Shown: one piece after another, positions 33,701-46,532 of the stretch
How positions within the stretch are numbered: position 1 is the stretch's first letter
How the letters are laid out: each line of letters opens with the position of its first letter
From: Centrapalus pauciflorus
Lineage: Eukaryota > Streptophyta > Magnoliopsida > Asterales > Asteraceae
Assembly (NCBI GenBank): GCA_020465985.1
Contig: JAANYP010000404.1
Coordinates: 65,484 to 129,483, forward strand
Length of the DNA: 64,000 nt
Direction: 5' to 3'
Translations under genes and position numbers: made by a program
Notes under the pieces: model-generated
The model's database searches: none
Told to the model about the DNA's origin: nothing
Seen by the model: only the letters and a program-made list of their open reading frames with translations

Positions 33701-34320
33701 CAGTCCCAAACCCATCCCGGTACCGGTACTGATTAGCCGAAGATGGTAAGGAACTCGGGATCCAAATATGACTTAATCGGGAGTTGGGAAAATGGGAGTC
33801 GGGACTAGTTTAATTCGGGAATTTCCGGTACCGAATTGTGGATATAAATAATCATGTTTTTAAAATTTTTAATTCAATCCATATCATTTCCTAACTCCTA
33901 AATATATGCAAAACACATATTAAATTCATATTTCTCATTCATCATTATTGGCAAACAATCATTTAACACTTATGAAAGTGTCACCGGTTAGATAAAACTG
34001 TTGCTAATTTTTTTTTAGGGTTTTTTGTGTTTTATTTTTAATTTCAACATTTATAACACTATAAAAATTGTTACCAATTGATATAAGAATTGTTACCAAT
34101 ATTTTTAGCATTGTACGTCACGCATTATATGTTGTATATCGAACAATGGTACCAAACGGGACTAGTACCGGTTTCCCCTACCGAATACGGTACTAGTACC
34201 GATCCCGAATATCAAAACTTGGTATGGTACTCGATCCCATATTTTCATCTAATTCGGGAGTCGGGAAATCAGGATTCGAGATGGGTCGGTACGGTACCAG
34301 TCCCAAGCTCATCCCTAATC
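33701..34320. mobile_element. GGTACC-rich insertion in pol linker of B, MITE-like
   Basis: About 620 bp unrelated to copia separates two parts of the integrase-RT linker. Both ends carry CAGTCCCAA followed by CATCCC (33701-33719 and 34299-34316) as direct copies, and GGTACCGGTAC-type palindromes lie near both ends. The middle is AT-rich. The right end, read inverted (TAGGGATGAGCTTGGGAC), resembles termini of plant hAT-type elements. I cannot find a clear target duplication, so ends and family stay uncertain. Frames inside are chance. Confidence 0.45.
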
Positions 34321-36214
34321 CTGTGGTAGTTTCGGATCATTCACAACCGTCGATTTTTAGAGATACTGGAGACATTTTAACAACTGATGTGCACATTCCC
34401 TCTGAAAGTGTACAATAATCTCAAGCTCCAGATTTACATGAAACTCCCTTGAATACTCAAAATTCTGAATCCCCTGATTCAGTTGATATTCCATCAACAT
34501 CTGAACCGATCCCCCGTCAACCCAACCTGGACTTGAATCCCAATCAAGACCAACTTCAACATTATCCTCATTCTTTCAAATGGACAAGGGACCACCCACC
34601 TGAAAACATCATTGGTGATCCCTCTGTATTCGTTAAAACCCGGAGAGCTACCATAAATGAATGTCTATTCTCAAATTTTTTGAGGAAGATAGAACCCAAA
34701 ACGGTGAAAGAAGCTCTTCAGGATGCAGATTGAATTGTAGCGATGCAAGAGGAGCTCAATCAAATTGAGAGGTTGAAGTTTGGCGATTGGTGGAAAGACC
34801 AAAAGACAAATCTATCATTGGCACGAAGTAGATTTTAAAGAATAAGAAAGAAGAACATGGTGTCATCATTCGCAATAAAGCAAGACTTGTGGACAAAGGA
34901 TATACTCAACAGGGGGGAATAGATTACGACGAAACATTTGCCCCCGTTGCACGAATAGAAGCTATTAGGATGTTTTTAGCATTTGTCGCGCATAAGAATT
35001 TTACAATTTATCAAATGGATGTAAAAACTACGTTTTTGAATGGGGAGTTGTAAGATGAAGTATATACATATCAGCCCGAAGGATTTACAGATCCTTGGAA
35101 GCCTGATCATGTATATATTTTAGATAAGTCACTGTATGGCCGTAAACAAGCACCACGAGCTTGATATGCTGCCTTATCAATTTATCTTTTAAAATGTGGC
35201 TTTAACAAAGATGCAGTGGACACTACCCTATTCATTAAACGTCAGGGTCCATATATCATAGTAATACAGATATATGTAGATGATATAATATTTGGGTCTA
35301 CTAATACTGAATTTTGTAAAAAGTTTGCATTTTTAATGTCCCAGAAAATTGAAATTAGCATGATGGGTGAAATTAATATTTTCTTGGGATTACAAGTTAA
35401 ACAACTGACTGATGGAATTTTTATCAGTCAATCAAAATATATTCAAGATATGTTGAAGAAATTTAACATGGTCAACGTTACCACCCATGACATGGCTCCT
35501 GATTCTAAATCAAAATTTGATGAGGAAATTTCAGGGAAACCTGTTGATGTAATTCATTATCGAGGAATTATTGGGTCATTAATATATTTAACTGCGAGTA
35601 GACCTGATATTATGTTTGCTACATGTGTCTGTGCTAGATATCATGCAAATCTAAAAGAATCACATTTGGCTGCTGCCAAAAGAATTTTAAGATATCTGAA
35701 GGGTACTCCGAACTTAGGTTTGTGGTATCATAGGGAATCAACTTTTACATTAACTGCCTTTTCTGATGTTGATCATGTAGGTGATAAAATGGATAGAAAT
35801 AGCACATCAGGAGTAGTTAAATTCCTTTGTGATAAACCTGTCTACTGGTCATCCCAGAAACAGCACTTTGTGTCACTGTCAATAGCTAAAGCGGAATATG
35901 TTGCCGTATCATCGTGCTGTTCACAAGTGCTGTGGATGAAAAGCCAACTACGTGACTACAGGTTTACACCTTAGAAGATTTCAATTTATTGTGATTCACA
36001 GAGTGCAATTGCTATAGCTTCTAATCCGGTGCAACACTCTAAAACAAAACACATCGACATTCGGTACCATTTTATAAAAGATCATGTAGAAAATGGTAAT
36101 GTAGAATTATATTTTGTACCGACTGAATATCAACTAGCTAATTTGTTTACCAAAGTGTTAGATGAAAAACGCTTTAACTTTTTGGTATACAAATTGGGTA
36201 TGTTGAATCGGTAG
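34321..36214 (+). pseudogene. Copia reverse transcriptase and RNase H, element B
   Basis: The linker resumes (34449-34733) with HPPENIIGDPS and TRRATINECLFS. RT follows with IVAMQEELNQ, a frameshift near 34765, YQMDVKT, LYGRKQAPRA and catalytic YVDDIIFGS at 35273. RNase H has AFSDVDHVGD, SIAKAEYVA and CDSQSAIAI. Many stops are at Trp or Gln codons (e.g. 34732, 34828, 35050, 35162, 35972), a G-to-A / C-to-T pattern. The natural end is TAG 36212. Several conserved residues changed compared with B2, so this copy is more decayed. Confidence 0.93.
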
Positions 36215-36351
36215 ATTTAAACATTCAGTTGTTACACAATATTATTTTTAACTTTACAATTTTTTACTTGATTTAGTTTTTGTATTAATCTACTGTGATT
36301 TCAATGTTTTAATTTTTATGAGATTTAACTAAATCGGATTGTCATGTGCAA

Positions 36352-36482
36352 GGGGAGCAAACATAAAATTTTATATGATACATTATATCTGATAATTTTT
36401 TATATGCTTGATTACAGGGGGAGCAAGCTTAAAAGATAATATTTATCTGAGGGTGAGCAATATTGCAAAGTTCAAGGGAGAG
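36352..36482 (+). repeat. Four PPT-like purine tracts after RNase H, element B
   Basis: AGGGGAGC at 36351, GGGGGAGC at 36417, GGGTGAGC at 36451 and GGGAGAGC at 36475. They correspond one to one to the four tracts in B2 (3466-3600), with two now mutated. Confidence 0.75.
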
Positions 36483-36697
36483 CAAAGTTGAAATTTTTTT
36501 TTAAGTTCACTTTAGTTCAATTTTATTTTTTTTTAGTTCATTTTATTTTTTGTGTTATTAAATTTTTTTTACTAGTGAATTTTTTTTGTTATTTGTTATA
36601 TTTGTATTTCTTGTGTGTTGAATTGGGCTTAACAGACAAAAAGAGATTGGGCTGAAATGTATTAACAATGGGTCGGGTTGAAAATTTCAAAAAGGGT

Positions 36698-36704
36698 TAT
36701 AAAT
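36698..36704 (+). promoter_or_regulatory. TATA-like box upstream of downstream ORF, element B
   Basis: TATAAAT lies about 137 bp before the splice donor at 36835 and matches the position of TATAAAG in B2. Confidence 0.4.
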
Positions 36705-36834
36705 TTGAATTTTGAAATTCAAATTTACTTTTCACAAACCCTGTGCACTGTACACCGCCTCTTCAAAATTCTCTCATAATTTTCTTCAACAAGAAGCAAC
36801 GATTGTGTGTTTGATTTCAAGGTTTCAGAAATTT

Positions 36835-38138
36835 GTAAGTCGTTTATTTTGATTTGCTACTGTTTTATACTTTTTTTACTATTTTTCATTCGAGTTTTTG
36901 GATATATTTTACTGTGTGTTCGTATGTGTGTCGATGGATGGAAATCCAAAATCATACATTTGGGTTTTAAACTTGAAATTAAAAGTATGTATGTGTGCAT
37001 AATGATCATATAAGCTTGAAAATCAAATTTCGAGACTTATATTACAACATACGACATTTAATTTGAGTTTTAAGTTCAAAATTTTTTCAAGTTTGAACCC
37101 TACTGAAAATTTGATTTTTGAGAATCAAAAAGTTGTTTTAGAACAACATCAGTAAAAGGAAAGTGTTCCAAATGTATTTTCGAGTAGGAACTTGTCAATT
37201 TTTAGGTCAAAAAGTCCATGAAATGAATTTTGAAAATTTTCAGAGTATGTTAGGACTTGGAATATTTCTTTTTTTCAAACTCGATAATATTTTCAATCGA
37301 AAATATTTTAGTTTATATCAAGTTTGAATAAGAAGCATCCGAGAAAAACCAAAGGTTCTTTCGAGTTTGAAATGTTTAGGACTTAAAAAAATTTAAAATT
37401 TTCAAACTCGATAAAAGAGTCATACGAGAACATCTTTGTTTCTATCGAGTTTGAATAAACTACATTCAAGAAAACTCTGAGTTTCAATCGAGTTTGGTCT
37501 AAATGGGACTTAGGAGTTTTTAAAACTATAAAACTCAGTTGAAACTTCATTAGAGGGAACTTAAGAATCAACCGAGTTTGATGAAAGTTCACCGAGAAAA
37601 GACTAAGTGTCATTCGAGTTTAACATAACTTCAATCGAGGAAGTTTAAGTTTAGTTTGAGTTTCATGAAAGTTCACCCGATAAAGTCAGTATGTCATTCT
37701 AGTTTCATGCAACTTCACCCGAGTTTGACATAGCTTTAATCGAGTTTATCATAGAGTCACCCGAGTTTGTTTCAGTATTGTTCGAGTTTGTCCATACTTC
37801 ACCCGAGTCTGTTCATGTGTAATTCGAGTTTGCCCATGTGTAGATCGAGTTTGAGTCCACAATTTCAAAAAATTTTCTAAGTGTGGGAAATTTAATTTTT
37901 CAGAGAAATTTCACATTTTTCGAGTTAAATTTTTAAAATCTGTGTTAGATTAACATTGGTCTCTTAACGATTGACTTTGGAGTCCTAATAGTAATATTTT
38001 TGATATTATTGTCTGGAATCCCGATGCTTTAAACAATTAACACATATTTTTCTAATTTCTTGTTAAATGTTCTATTTCTCTATATGTAGGATTCAGTTTG
38101 TTTTCCTAATATTTCTAACATGTTTGTTATTTTTACAG
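36835..38138 (+). other. Predicted leader intron with TCGAG array, element B
   Basis: Donor TTT|GTAAGTCG at 36835 and acceptor TTTTTACAG|GT at 38138 define 1304 bp, with CTAAC upstream of the acceptor as in B2. From about 37280 to 37860 the intron holds some 20 copies of TCGAGTTTG-type words, later ones as CACCCGAGTTTG. The sequence between arrays is also conserved with B2 (a stretch with GATTGACTTTGGA near 37970 and 5168). Confidence 0.6.
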
Positions 38139-38145
38139 GTTAGAA

Positions 38146-40246
38146 ATGACATCCCAAACCCCCACGTATAACATAAATTCATCAGACTCTCATTCATCAC
38201 CGAATCATACCCTTGTTTCAAAACCAATATAATCAGTCTCCGTAACCAGACCATCCCCATCATCCCCGATACCAGAAACCAAACTTCTCAAACCTAAACA
38301 TTGTCTACCCTTGCTTGACAATAATCACTGATGTGATCCTAATTCCATTAAAGTAAGCCACCCGGTGATTGTAGAAATTCTGAAAGGTCACCCTCTCGGT
38401 TACCTTTTAAAATACAAGCCATCTATTCCTCAGATCTACTTACATCAGTTCTGGCACACAATTAAATTTGTGCCTGATGTAGGTGATCATCATTTCAAGG
38501 TCATCATTGACCAGTTTAAAGCCAAATCACCCTTGCCAGACTGCGTCATAATCTGTTTCTACCTAGATGCATAGATACTGTAAATTTCCAAGACCTTGCT
38601 GATTTTGAGGATTTTGTTTTCGACGAACAACTTTGTCATGACCTCATTAGCCTTAGATACTCCAAACCCCTGACCAAGAGCTCAATGTTTCATTGCCACA
38701 GTCTTAACGAGGAGTGGTATACACTGTTCGGCATTCTGAACAGATGTATGACTTTTAAGCATATTGGCATTGACCGAGGGAGTTTGCATTGTGTACGTCT
38801 GTTTCATGGAGTGGCATACAATAACACTACGACTTTGCTCAATGCATATGGGAGGATCCTAAAGAAGTAGTGCTAGCAAAGACTACAAATCGAGCAAGAA
38901 AGTTTGTGCCTTTACAAAGATTCATTCAGATCCTGATCAGAGGGATACTGCGAGCAAATGAGAAGATACCTAAAAGGTCACAGTCAAAGAAGTGTCCAGA
39001 TTATGTGATGATGAGCTTGCACAGAGTTCAGGATAATCTGAATGCTAATATCATGCCAATTCCTGAGTCTCTGCTAAAATACGCAGATGCAGATGCGGAG
39101 AGCTTAAGGTTATAGAGGATAGACCATGCTCCTATGGAAACTCAAGAATCGAGTTTTCCTACCTAGGGAACTATATGAGAGGAGGTACATCAACAAGGGG
39201 TTGACATACAGGTAAACCTTATTGAGAGTTAGGGTGTTGCAGAAGAAGTGAGGGGTGGTGAGGATGATTCAGATTCAGAACGAACATTGTCAAATATACC
39301 AGAAGGTGAGAATGAGGGAGAGGATGATGATGATGATGATGATGACAATAATGATGATATGGATGGTGCTGGAGAAAGAGTTGTTATATCTCAAACCGAG
39401 CGTTTACCCAAAAAAGAAGTTGATGAGATGGCAAGTGTGAGTGTGAGGGAGGCCCCAAAACTAGAAAGCCGGGAAACCACGACTGCTGTTAGCTCTCCTA
39501 TGAGAGTTGACATTAAAGCAGCCAGTACCCCACTGGCGATTGCACTCCCCACCAACCACTCATCTCCTTCCCAACAAGGAGATGTTTCATTTTTACATGG
39601 GGATATTGCACAACACCTATCCTGGGATCATTTGGATTCCATGGATATTGAAATTAGTACACAACTGCCCCAGTGTACATTCATTCAAGCACCGGTCGTA
39701 GAAAATATACAGATTAGGACACTCGAGTCGACTTCATCTGTTGAAGTAAGTACCAGAAGGACTTAGTGTCCCTGTCAGAACAATTATAGTGTCGGAAGCA
39801 TTCGTTGCTCCTTCACTTGAAGTATTCGGAAGCCCTGCCGGATTCACACAAATGCCAACTCTAACAGCAGGCCACACGTAAGTTCTTTTGTACAAGTTCA
39901 ACCGTTGTGACAACTGAAAGTCTGCGTGACCCAGGAGTTAGCACATTACCCTTTGTCACTGAAACGAGGTTGAATGAGGCAATTGCTGGAGTTATAGATC
40001 AAATGTCAAACCAATATGCTGAAATGATGAATCAGATGAACAACATTCGAAGGTTTTTGAAAGGCAAAGCTACAGCAGACGTTGCAGAAGAAGAAGAAAA
40101 ACAAATTTCAAACAATGACTTGTGTGACTACTGTGTAGAACAGTTTGATGAAATGAAGGAAAGGATGTTGGGGTTAGAAAGCACTGTTGTTAGTGCTCTA
40201 GGTTCTTTATCAGAAAGATTTTCTATACTTGAGCAGACATGTAAGT
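38146..40246 (+). pseudogene. Downstream ORF of element B, part 1
   Basis: ATG 38146 follows the predicted acceptor by 7 bases. Frames 38365-38574, 38685-38870, 38870-39115, 39248-39766 and 39907-40251 together match B2's ORF: a globular N-terminal part (HPLGYLLKYKPSIPQIYLHQFW, HIGIDRGSLH), an acidic run of Asp near 39325-39355, a Ser/Thr-rich middle, and a helical part ending EQTCKL. At least five stops or shifts are present. A gypsy element interrupts at 40247; the ORF resumes at 45698. Confidence 0.78.
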
Positions 40247-40551
40247 TGTAACATCCCAAAATTTTATAATTTTAAGTTGAGGAAATTTAGTTTAAGTTTC
40301 GTAATTAATATAACTAAGTTGGATCACTTGTGAAGTTTGTATTTGGAAATTAAAAAAAAAAAAAAGAATTGATTTGTGATGATAAAATAAAGATGAGTAA
40401 GTATAATTAATTATAAGTGTTATTGATGATAAAAATAAAGACGGAAACTTTATTTAAATGAAATCAGATAAGTAGAGAGGTTAAACGTGTAAAAAGTTGA
40501 AAGTTATGAAATAAAAGACTAAAAGTCTTTTATTATGTTCACTTCACATTG

Positions 40552-40633
<82 letters not shown>

Positions 40634-41262
40634 ACGTACGACTCTGATCTCAATCTCTCAAGAACACAGAATTTTTGAGATTAAAGGCTGAAAATTGGAA
40701 TCAAGTTGTCTAGGAAGGAACTATCACTGCTACATTCATCAATTCGAGGTAAAGATTTCTCAAACTTGCAATATTTTGAGTTTTGGGTTCTGGTGTTATG
40801 AAAACCGAATCATAGATTTCGGTTTTAGATGTTATTGCATGTTGCTTATTCAAATGGATATGTTCAAATCGAGTGTTAGGGAAGCTATGTATCAAAGTTC
40901 AGCTTCTGATTCAAGTTCTAAGTATGATTTTGAGATTAACTATGTGTTAGTGTGTGTGTTCATCGACGAGTGATAAAAATGGCCAAAAAGGGGCCTGATT
41001 TGGTACATATATTGCTAAGAATGATGTTAAAAGTGTCAAAATAGTATATTTAAGTTTATGTTATCATTTTTCAGTTATTAGGTAAGTATAAAAATGATCA
41101 GATATAAAATCTGGAAAAAAAATAATAAAACTGCCCAAGTATGAACTCGCATCTGAAAAACACTTCTCGGATCATCCGAATTTCGGATGATAGGCGAACT
41201 CGGATGGAATTTTGGATGGAAATTCTTAAAAAGTTACAAGTTAAATACGAATTTCGGATGAC
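40247..41262 (+). repeat. 5' LTR of gypsy element, truncated, with (CT)39
   Basis: Aligns with 43690-44535 of the 3' LTR and then departs after ...AATTTCGGATGA. It lacks the second half of the LTR, so the PBS is gone too. It contains (CT)39 at 40555-40632, where the 3' LTR has only about six CT units. TCGGATGATCCGAATT-type words lie at 41160-41260. Matching frames in both LTRs (40695-40973 and 43979-44260) are not genes. Confidence 0.8.
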
Positions 41263-41817
41263 CTTAATGGGTTAAAGAATTGGAACTAATTGTATTAGTA
41301 TCATATATGATATGTTTGAAGGATTGATAACAACTAGTCATGGTTATCATAAAGCAAATAGCATCAAATTTTATTAAGAGAAACTGTATGGTACATTGTG
41401 CGGTTATTTTAACTTAAAAAGGTTGTAGTTGAGAACAACATGATACGATCTGTTGTGAGAATTATGATATAATCGAATTTGAGAAGACTGTTTCAATATT
41501 GGTATATATTAATATTATATAAGGAAAACAAATCAAGAAATTATTGGGAAAGCATACGGGGGTATGATAATTCATGGAAGATACATGTTAATTTTATAGG
41601 AAAATTTGAAATATACAATGCGATGTATAAAGTAAGTAATGTATGTGAAGTATAATTAATCGGAAGGGGGGGATAAAAAACTTAATGAAATGGTGATTTG
41701 ATCAAACATAAAAAGTTTAAAGAGACTTTGGACACTGGTGAAATATGCTTATAAAGCAAAGATAAGTCAAATACTACGATCCAGAATCTAAGGAAGACCC
41801 GGACCGGAGGTGGTCAT
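41263..41817 (+). other. Gypsy internal sequence without recognisable coding
   Basis: About 550 bp between the truncated 5' LTR and the protease remnant. AT-rich and full of stops in all frames. Gag would be expected here but cannot be recognised. Confidence 0.5.
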
Positions 41818-43680
41818 GAGTTCTGTTTGATTCTGGTGCCGACCGATTATTTGTATCTACTACTTTTGCTCAACAAATGTTGATGCCTTAGCCTAAATTG
41901 TCCATTGTGATTAATGTTTAAACTGCTAGTAACACATTAGTTAAACTTAATCACGTATATCATGATTGTACTTTAGTGATTGAGGAGGTAGTATTCAATC
42001 TTGACTTGATTCCAATAGAGTTCGGTGATTTTGATATAAAAGTTCGAATCAACTGGTTGATCGAGAATGAGATCCATGTAGTTACAATAAAGGAATGATA
42101 AAGACAATTACACCGGAAGGGTGAGAGATCTGTATATACGGGGATTAGAGAAGTGGGGATCAACTTCTATTGATTATTGTTGAGGCCCGAAGGCTGATTG
42201 CTAAGGTCTATGAGTTTAATTTGGAATATTCCATTGATGCCAAAGCTGAAAATAAAACTTTGGCCGATGTGCCTGTTGTATCTAATAATCTGACTTCTCA
42301 GATGTGTTTCCGGAAGACTTGTCTGGTGTGTCACCTGAAAGACAAGTGAACATCTGTGTTGACTTGATCCCTGGAGCTTCTCTAATAGTTCGTTCTCCGT
42401 ACCGTCTTGCACTTACCGAAATGTAAGAAATGATGAAACAACTCCAAGAGTTGTTAGATAAGGGTTTCATTAGTCTGAATCCTTCGCCATGGGGAGCCCT
42501 GGTATTGTTTGGGAAAAAGAAAGATGTCACAATGAGAATGTGCATCGATTATTGTGAGTTGAACAAGTTAACCATAATGAACAAGTGTCTGTTATCGAGA
42601 ATTGACGACTGGTTGATCAACTGCATAAGAGCTAGTTATTATTCAAAAATTGATTTACGTTAGGAGTATCACTGGTTGAGAATCCAAAAGAAGGACGTTC
42701 CGAAAACGGCTTTTAGGACTCGTTATGAGCACTACGAGTTTCTGGTTGTGCTATTTGGGTTAACCAATGCCTCAGTTGTTTCATAGACCTTGTGAATAAG
42801 GTTTGTAGACCGATGTTGGATAAATCGGTAATTGTAGTCATTGACGATATTCCGGAGTACTCTATGGTTAAAGAAGAGCATGATATACACCTAAGGAAGT
42901 TGTTGGAACTATTGAGAATTTGGAAGCCGTCTCACACTACTACAGAAATAAGAAGTTTTGTACGATTGGTAGATTGTAGACAACTTGATTAATTCGATAT
43001 ATTTTATACCAACTCGAGAGAGTTATTGTTGGAAAGACTTGCACAAATTTGCGTGAGTAAGGTTATTACTCTTTATGGTATTCTAGAATCAATTATGTCC
43101 AATTAGAAGAGTCGATTCATTTTCAACTCTTGGTCTGGTTTACAAATGGGATTAGGCACACATATGGCTATGACTACAGCTTGCCGACCACCGACAGATG
43201 GTCAAAATGGATGAACTATCTTCACATTAAAATATATGATAAGAACATGTATCTTGGATTTAAGTACCAACTAAAAAGATCAATTGTTTGATAGAAATTT
43301 TGTATAACACTAGTTATCATGTTAAAATCAAGAAAACACTGTTTAAAGTTTTTACAGAAGGAAATGTAGAACCCCTAGATGTTGGAAAGATTTTTGAAGG
43401 GACTATGATTGATATGTCTGTGTTATCACAAAAGTGTTACTATGATAGTAGTTATAAATCGATCAGTTATAAGATAAACGATTGGGTGTAGTTGAAGGTA
43501 TCATCGCTAAGGGGTGATACTCGTTTTGTAAAAGAGACAAGTTGACACCGAGATGTGTTAGCACACTTAGAATAATAGAAAAGTTGGGAATCGGTTGTGT
43601 CATTTGGAATTACCTAAGGAGATATCGAAAATGCACCTGGTTTTCATGTGGGAAACTTTAGGAGACTTTAACAACTGGAA
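41818..43680 (+). pseudogene. Gypsy protease, RT and integrase remnants
   Basis: Protease remains as LFDSGADRLFVSTTFAQQ at about 41828. RT starts near 42300 (PEDLSGVSPERQV), continues with GFISLNPSPWGALVLF, MRMCIDYCELNKLT, YYSKIDLR, KTAFRTRYEHYEFLV and FGLTNAS, and ends near 42990. The catalytic YxDD region reads VIDDIPEYS at about 42840. Integrase pieces follow from 43140 (PTTDGQNG) to 43680, including a C-terminal part near 43500. RNase H and most of the integrase core are missing. Stops are frequent. Confidence 0.85.
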
Positions 43681-43689
43681 AATTAAAAA

Positions 43690-45692
43690 ATTACTTGTGA
43701 AATTTTGTATTTGGAAAATTAAAAAAAAATAATTGATTCGTGATGATAAAATAAAGATGAGTAAGTATAATTAGTTATAAGTGTTATTGATGATAAAAAT
43801 AAAGATGGAAACTTTATTTAAATGAAATCAGATAAGTAGAGGGGTTAAATGTGTAGAAAATTGAAAGTTATGAGTCTTTTATTATGTTCATTTCACATTG
43901 AAGCCCTCTCTCTCTAACGTACGGCTCTTATCTTCAATCTCTCAAGAACACAGAATTTTTGAGATTAAAGGCTGAAAATTGGAATCAAGTTGTCTAGGAA
44001 GGAACTATCACTGCTACATTCATCAATTCAAGGTAAAGATTTCTCAAACTTGCAATATTTTGAGTTTTGGGTTCGGTTTTTATGAAAACCGAATCATAGA
44101 TCTCGGTTTTAAATGTTATTGCATGTTTCTTATTCAAATGAATATGTTCAAATCGAGTGTTAGGGAAGTTATGTATCAAATTTTAGCTTTTGATTCAAGT
44201 TCTAAGTATGATTTTGCGATTAACTATGTGTTAGTGTGTCTGTTCATCGACGAGTGTTAAAAATTGCCAAAAAGGGGCCTGAGTTGGTACATATATTGCT
44301 AAGAATGATGTTAAAAGTTTCAAAAGAGTATATTTAAGTTTACGTTATCATATTTCAATTATTAGATAAGTATAAAAATGATCAGATTAAAATCTGGAAA
44401 AAATAATAAAACTGCACAAGTATGAACTCGGATTCGAAGAACACTTCTCGGATCATCCGAATTTCGGATGATAAGAGAACTCGGATGGAATTTCGGATGA
44501 AATTTCTTAAAAAGTTACAAGTTAAATACAAATTTCGGATGAGTAAGGCATCTGAATTTCGGATCATGGAACCATCCGAATTTGGGATAAATGATACAAA
44601 ATAATATCTATGTGTGGAACTTTGGATCATGCGAATTTCGGGTGGGATCCGAATTCGTGTGGGATCTGAATTTGTATGGGATCTGAATTGGGTTGGGATC
44701 CGGTGTTCGGGTCAACTTTTGTAAAACTTATAAAATTATGTTTTTATGAAATAAACAGTTATTGACATTGATGTTCTGTTACTACTAACTTAATAGGTCC
44801 CTTGTTGTGTACTTAACAGGTCCCTTGTGGTCCCTTCTGTTACAATGGGGTACTTTGTGAATCCGGTTGAAAGCCCGAGGAGAAATAAGATAACTTAAAG
44901 TTAATTAACGCACCCACTGTGAGTAATTATGATTTCGCATGTCTACATTTGTTTTATGTTAGCTGTTGCCTGCTGAGGCATGTTGTTTCACTTTCATATG
45001 GAAATCTACTGACTTGCATATATGTTGATGCACATTGTTGCTTGTTGCACGTCCGTTTCTTTGTTGTGCATCTTTTGATGGGCTTGCGGACCGCATCTGT
45101 TAATCTGGTGTTACCAAGGCTATAGAACCTGGAGCCGATCACTCCAAGGTCCCAAAGAGCATCGTAACATCCCCGATCATAGGCTGCCTCAGATGGTTGG
45201 TTAATGCCAAGCGTTGTCTCGAAGGGGTTGCGATTCTGGTTTCGTACTTTGTGTACGTAGAGAGTATACGGCATTTGTTGTAGGCGCTAATATTGGGTGG
45301 CTGCATAAAGGCTTGTAAAATGTGTAAATATCTGTACTCACTAAGCTTTGCTTACTCCTCAGTTGTTGATATTTTTTTTCAGGAGCATGTAAATCCGCTG
45401 TCGGACCTTCTAGCTAGGTCAAGTTTACTGAAGTCTTGGAAGATTTTCTAATACTCAGTTGGTAACTGAATTATGGGACCTAATGTTGTAATATTTGGGA
45501 TGTTGTAATAATGTATCGAGTATGTAGATTTAGAATGGAACCTTGTAGCTCCGTAGTGTGTATGACTTGAATTTTAATTTAGTACTTTATTGCTTCCGCA
45601 TTTTATTAAGTATTCAGATCATTATTATTTATTAATGTGATGAGATTAATCCTGGGTGTTATGATTGTGGTTAATGTGGCAAGGGTGTCACA
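43690..45692 (+). repeat. 3' LTR of gypsy element
   Basis: About 2.0 kb, ending ...GGCAAGGGTGTCACA before the target duplication. Its first 90 or so bases are missing or diverged relative to the 5' LTR. It carries TTCGGATG/CATCCGAATT words at 44430-44710, denser than in the 5' copy. Confidence 0.8.
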
Positions 45693-45697
45693 TAAGT

Positions 45698-46532
45698 CTC
45701 AAGCTTCAGGGTCCAAACGAATACATGAGGATCATGACGACTCCGATGATGCTCCTCATGAGGGGGAGAAGAGGAGGAAGCTTGGAGAATCTGAACTTCA
45801 AATGGTTGTTTTTACTGAGAAAAAGACTGGAGGTGAAGGTGTAGGAGAAGTGGGAGGTTCATCTGATAAACCGGTTGATGCTCAGAGTGAGTTGGAATTG
45901 ATTCTTTATGAAAATGTTCCAGTTCCTTTGAGTATACAATCTGATATATACAATTTTGAAGAGTATGATGATTTAGATAACGAAGTAGAAGAAGAAGTAT
46001 TTAGAATTGAAAAAGATGAAAAGGAGATGAATGTGCCTGAGCAAGAAGTGTTTGAATTATCTGATGTGACTCTGAGAGCTGAAAAGATAGTGGATGAGGA
46101 AGAGTTGGTTGAAGAAATCTTAAGAGATGAAATATCAACACCAACGGTTGGAAATCCTGCGGTTACGGTTACAGTTAAGGAAGAATATGATCCGTTTCCG
46201 GTTTGTGATGTGATGCCGGAATCAATTAAAGGATTGAATGAAGTAGACTTAATGGATAAGTTCTTCAAAAGTTATATTTTGGCTGACGAGTGGAAGGACA
46301 TCATCACTTGAGATTTGTTGTTCAGGAAGTTGTACAGAAAGAAATAAATGATATGCTGAGTTTGTTGAATGAATATGAGATAAGAAAAAAGAAGGTTAAG
46401 AAGCTGATGCTATCTGAAAAGCAGAATGCAGATTTTATCAAGAAGAGAAATAGGCTTCCATTTTTGGAAGAACACTTAGAGAAAAAGATATTCTGCAAGA
46501 AATATGCCTCATGTTCATTTTTGAAGCTGTTT
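45698..46532 (+). pseudogene. Downstream ORF of element B, part 2
   Basis: After the gypsy element the ORF resumes with SGSKRIHEDHDDSDDAPHEGEKRRKLGE (a bipartite NLS-like stretch seen also in B2), then an acidic 200-residue segment to TGA 46309. The frame 46290-46556 continues with Lys-rich helices (EIRKKKVKKLML) matching B2 at about 8100. Interrupted at 46533 by the CACTA element; resumes at 54445. Confidence 0.75.

Larger units (their letters stand above)
40247..45692 (+). mobile_element. Ty3/gypsy element, decayed, nested in B
   Basis: Begins TGTAACATCCCAAAATTT and ends ...GGGTGTCACA, flanked by the duplication TAAGT (40242-40246 and 45693-45697). It splits the downstream ORF of element B. 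A truncated 5' LTR (to about 41262), eroded protease, RT and integrase, and a 3' LTR with a missing start make up its 5.4 kb. The RT and integrase sequence is like the Tekay/chromovirus group, but I see no chromodomain. No gag was recognised. Confidence 0.88.

Noticed and set aside
39255..39440. Methionine-rich frame
   Set aside because: Out-of-frame reading of the GAT repeats encoding the Asp run of the downstream ORF.
40695..40973. 92-residue frame, repeated at 43979-44260
   Set aside because: Part of the gypsy LTRs; no start context or motif, and both copies drift freely.
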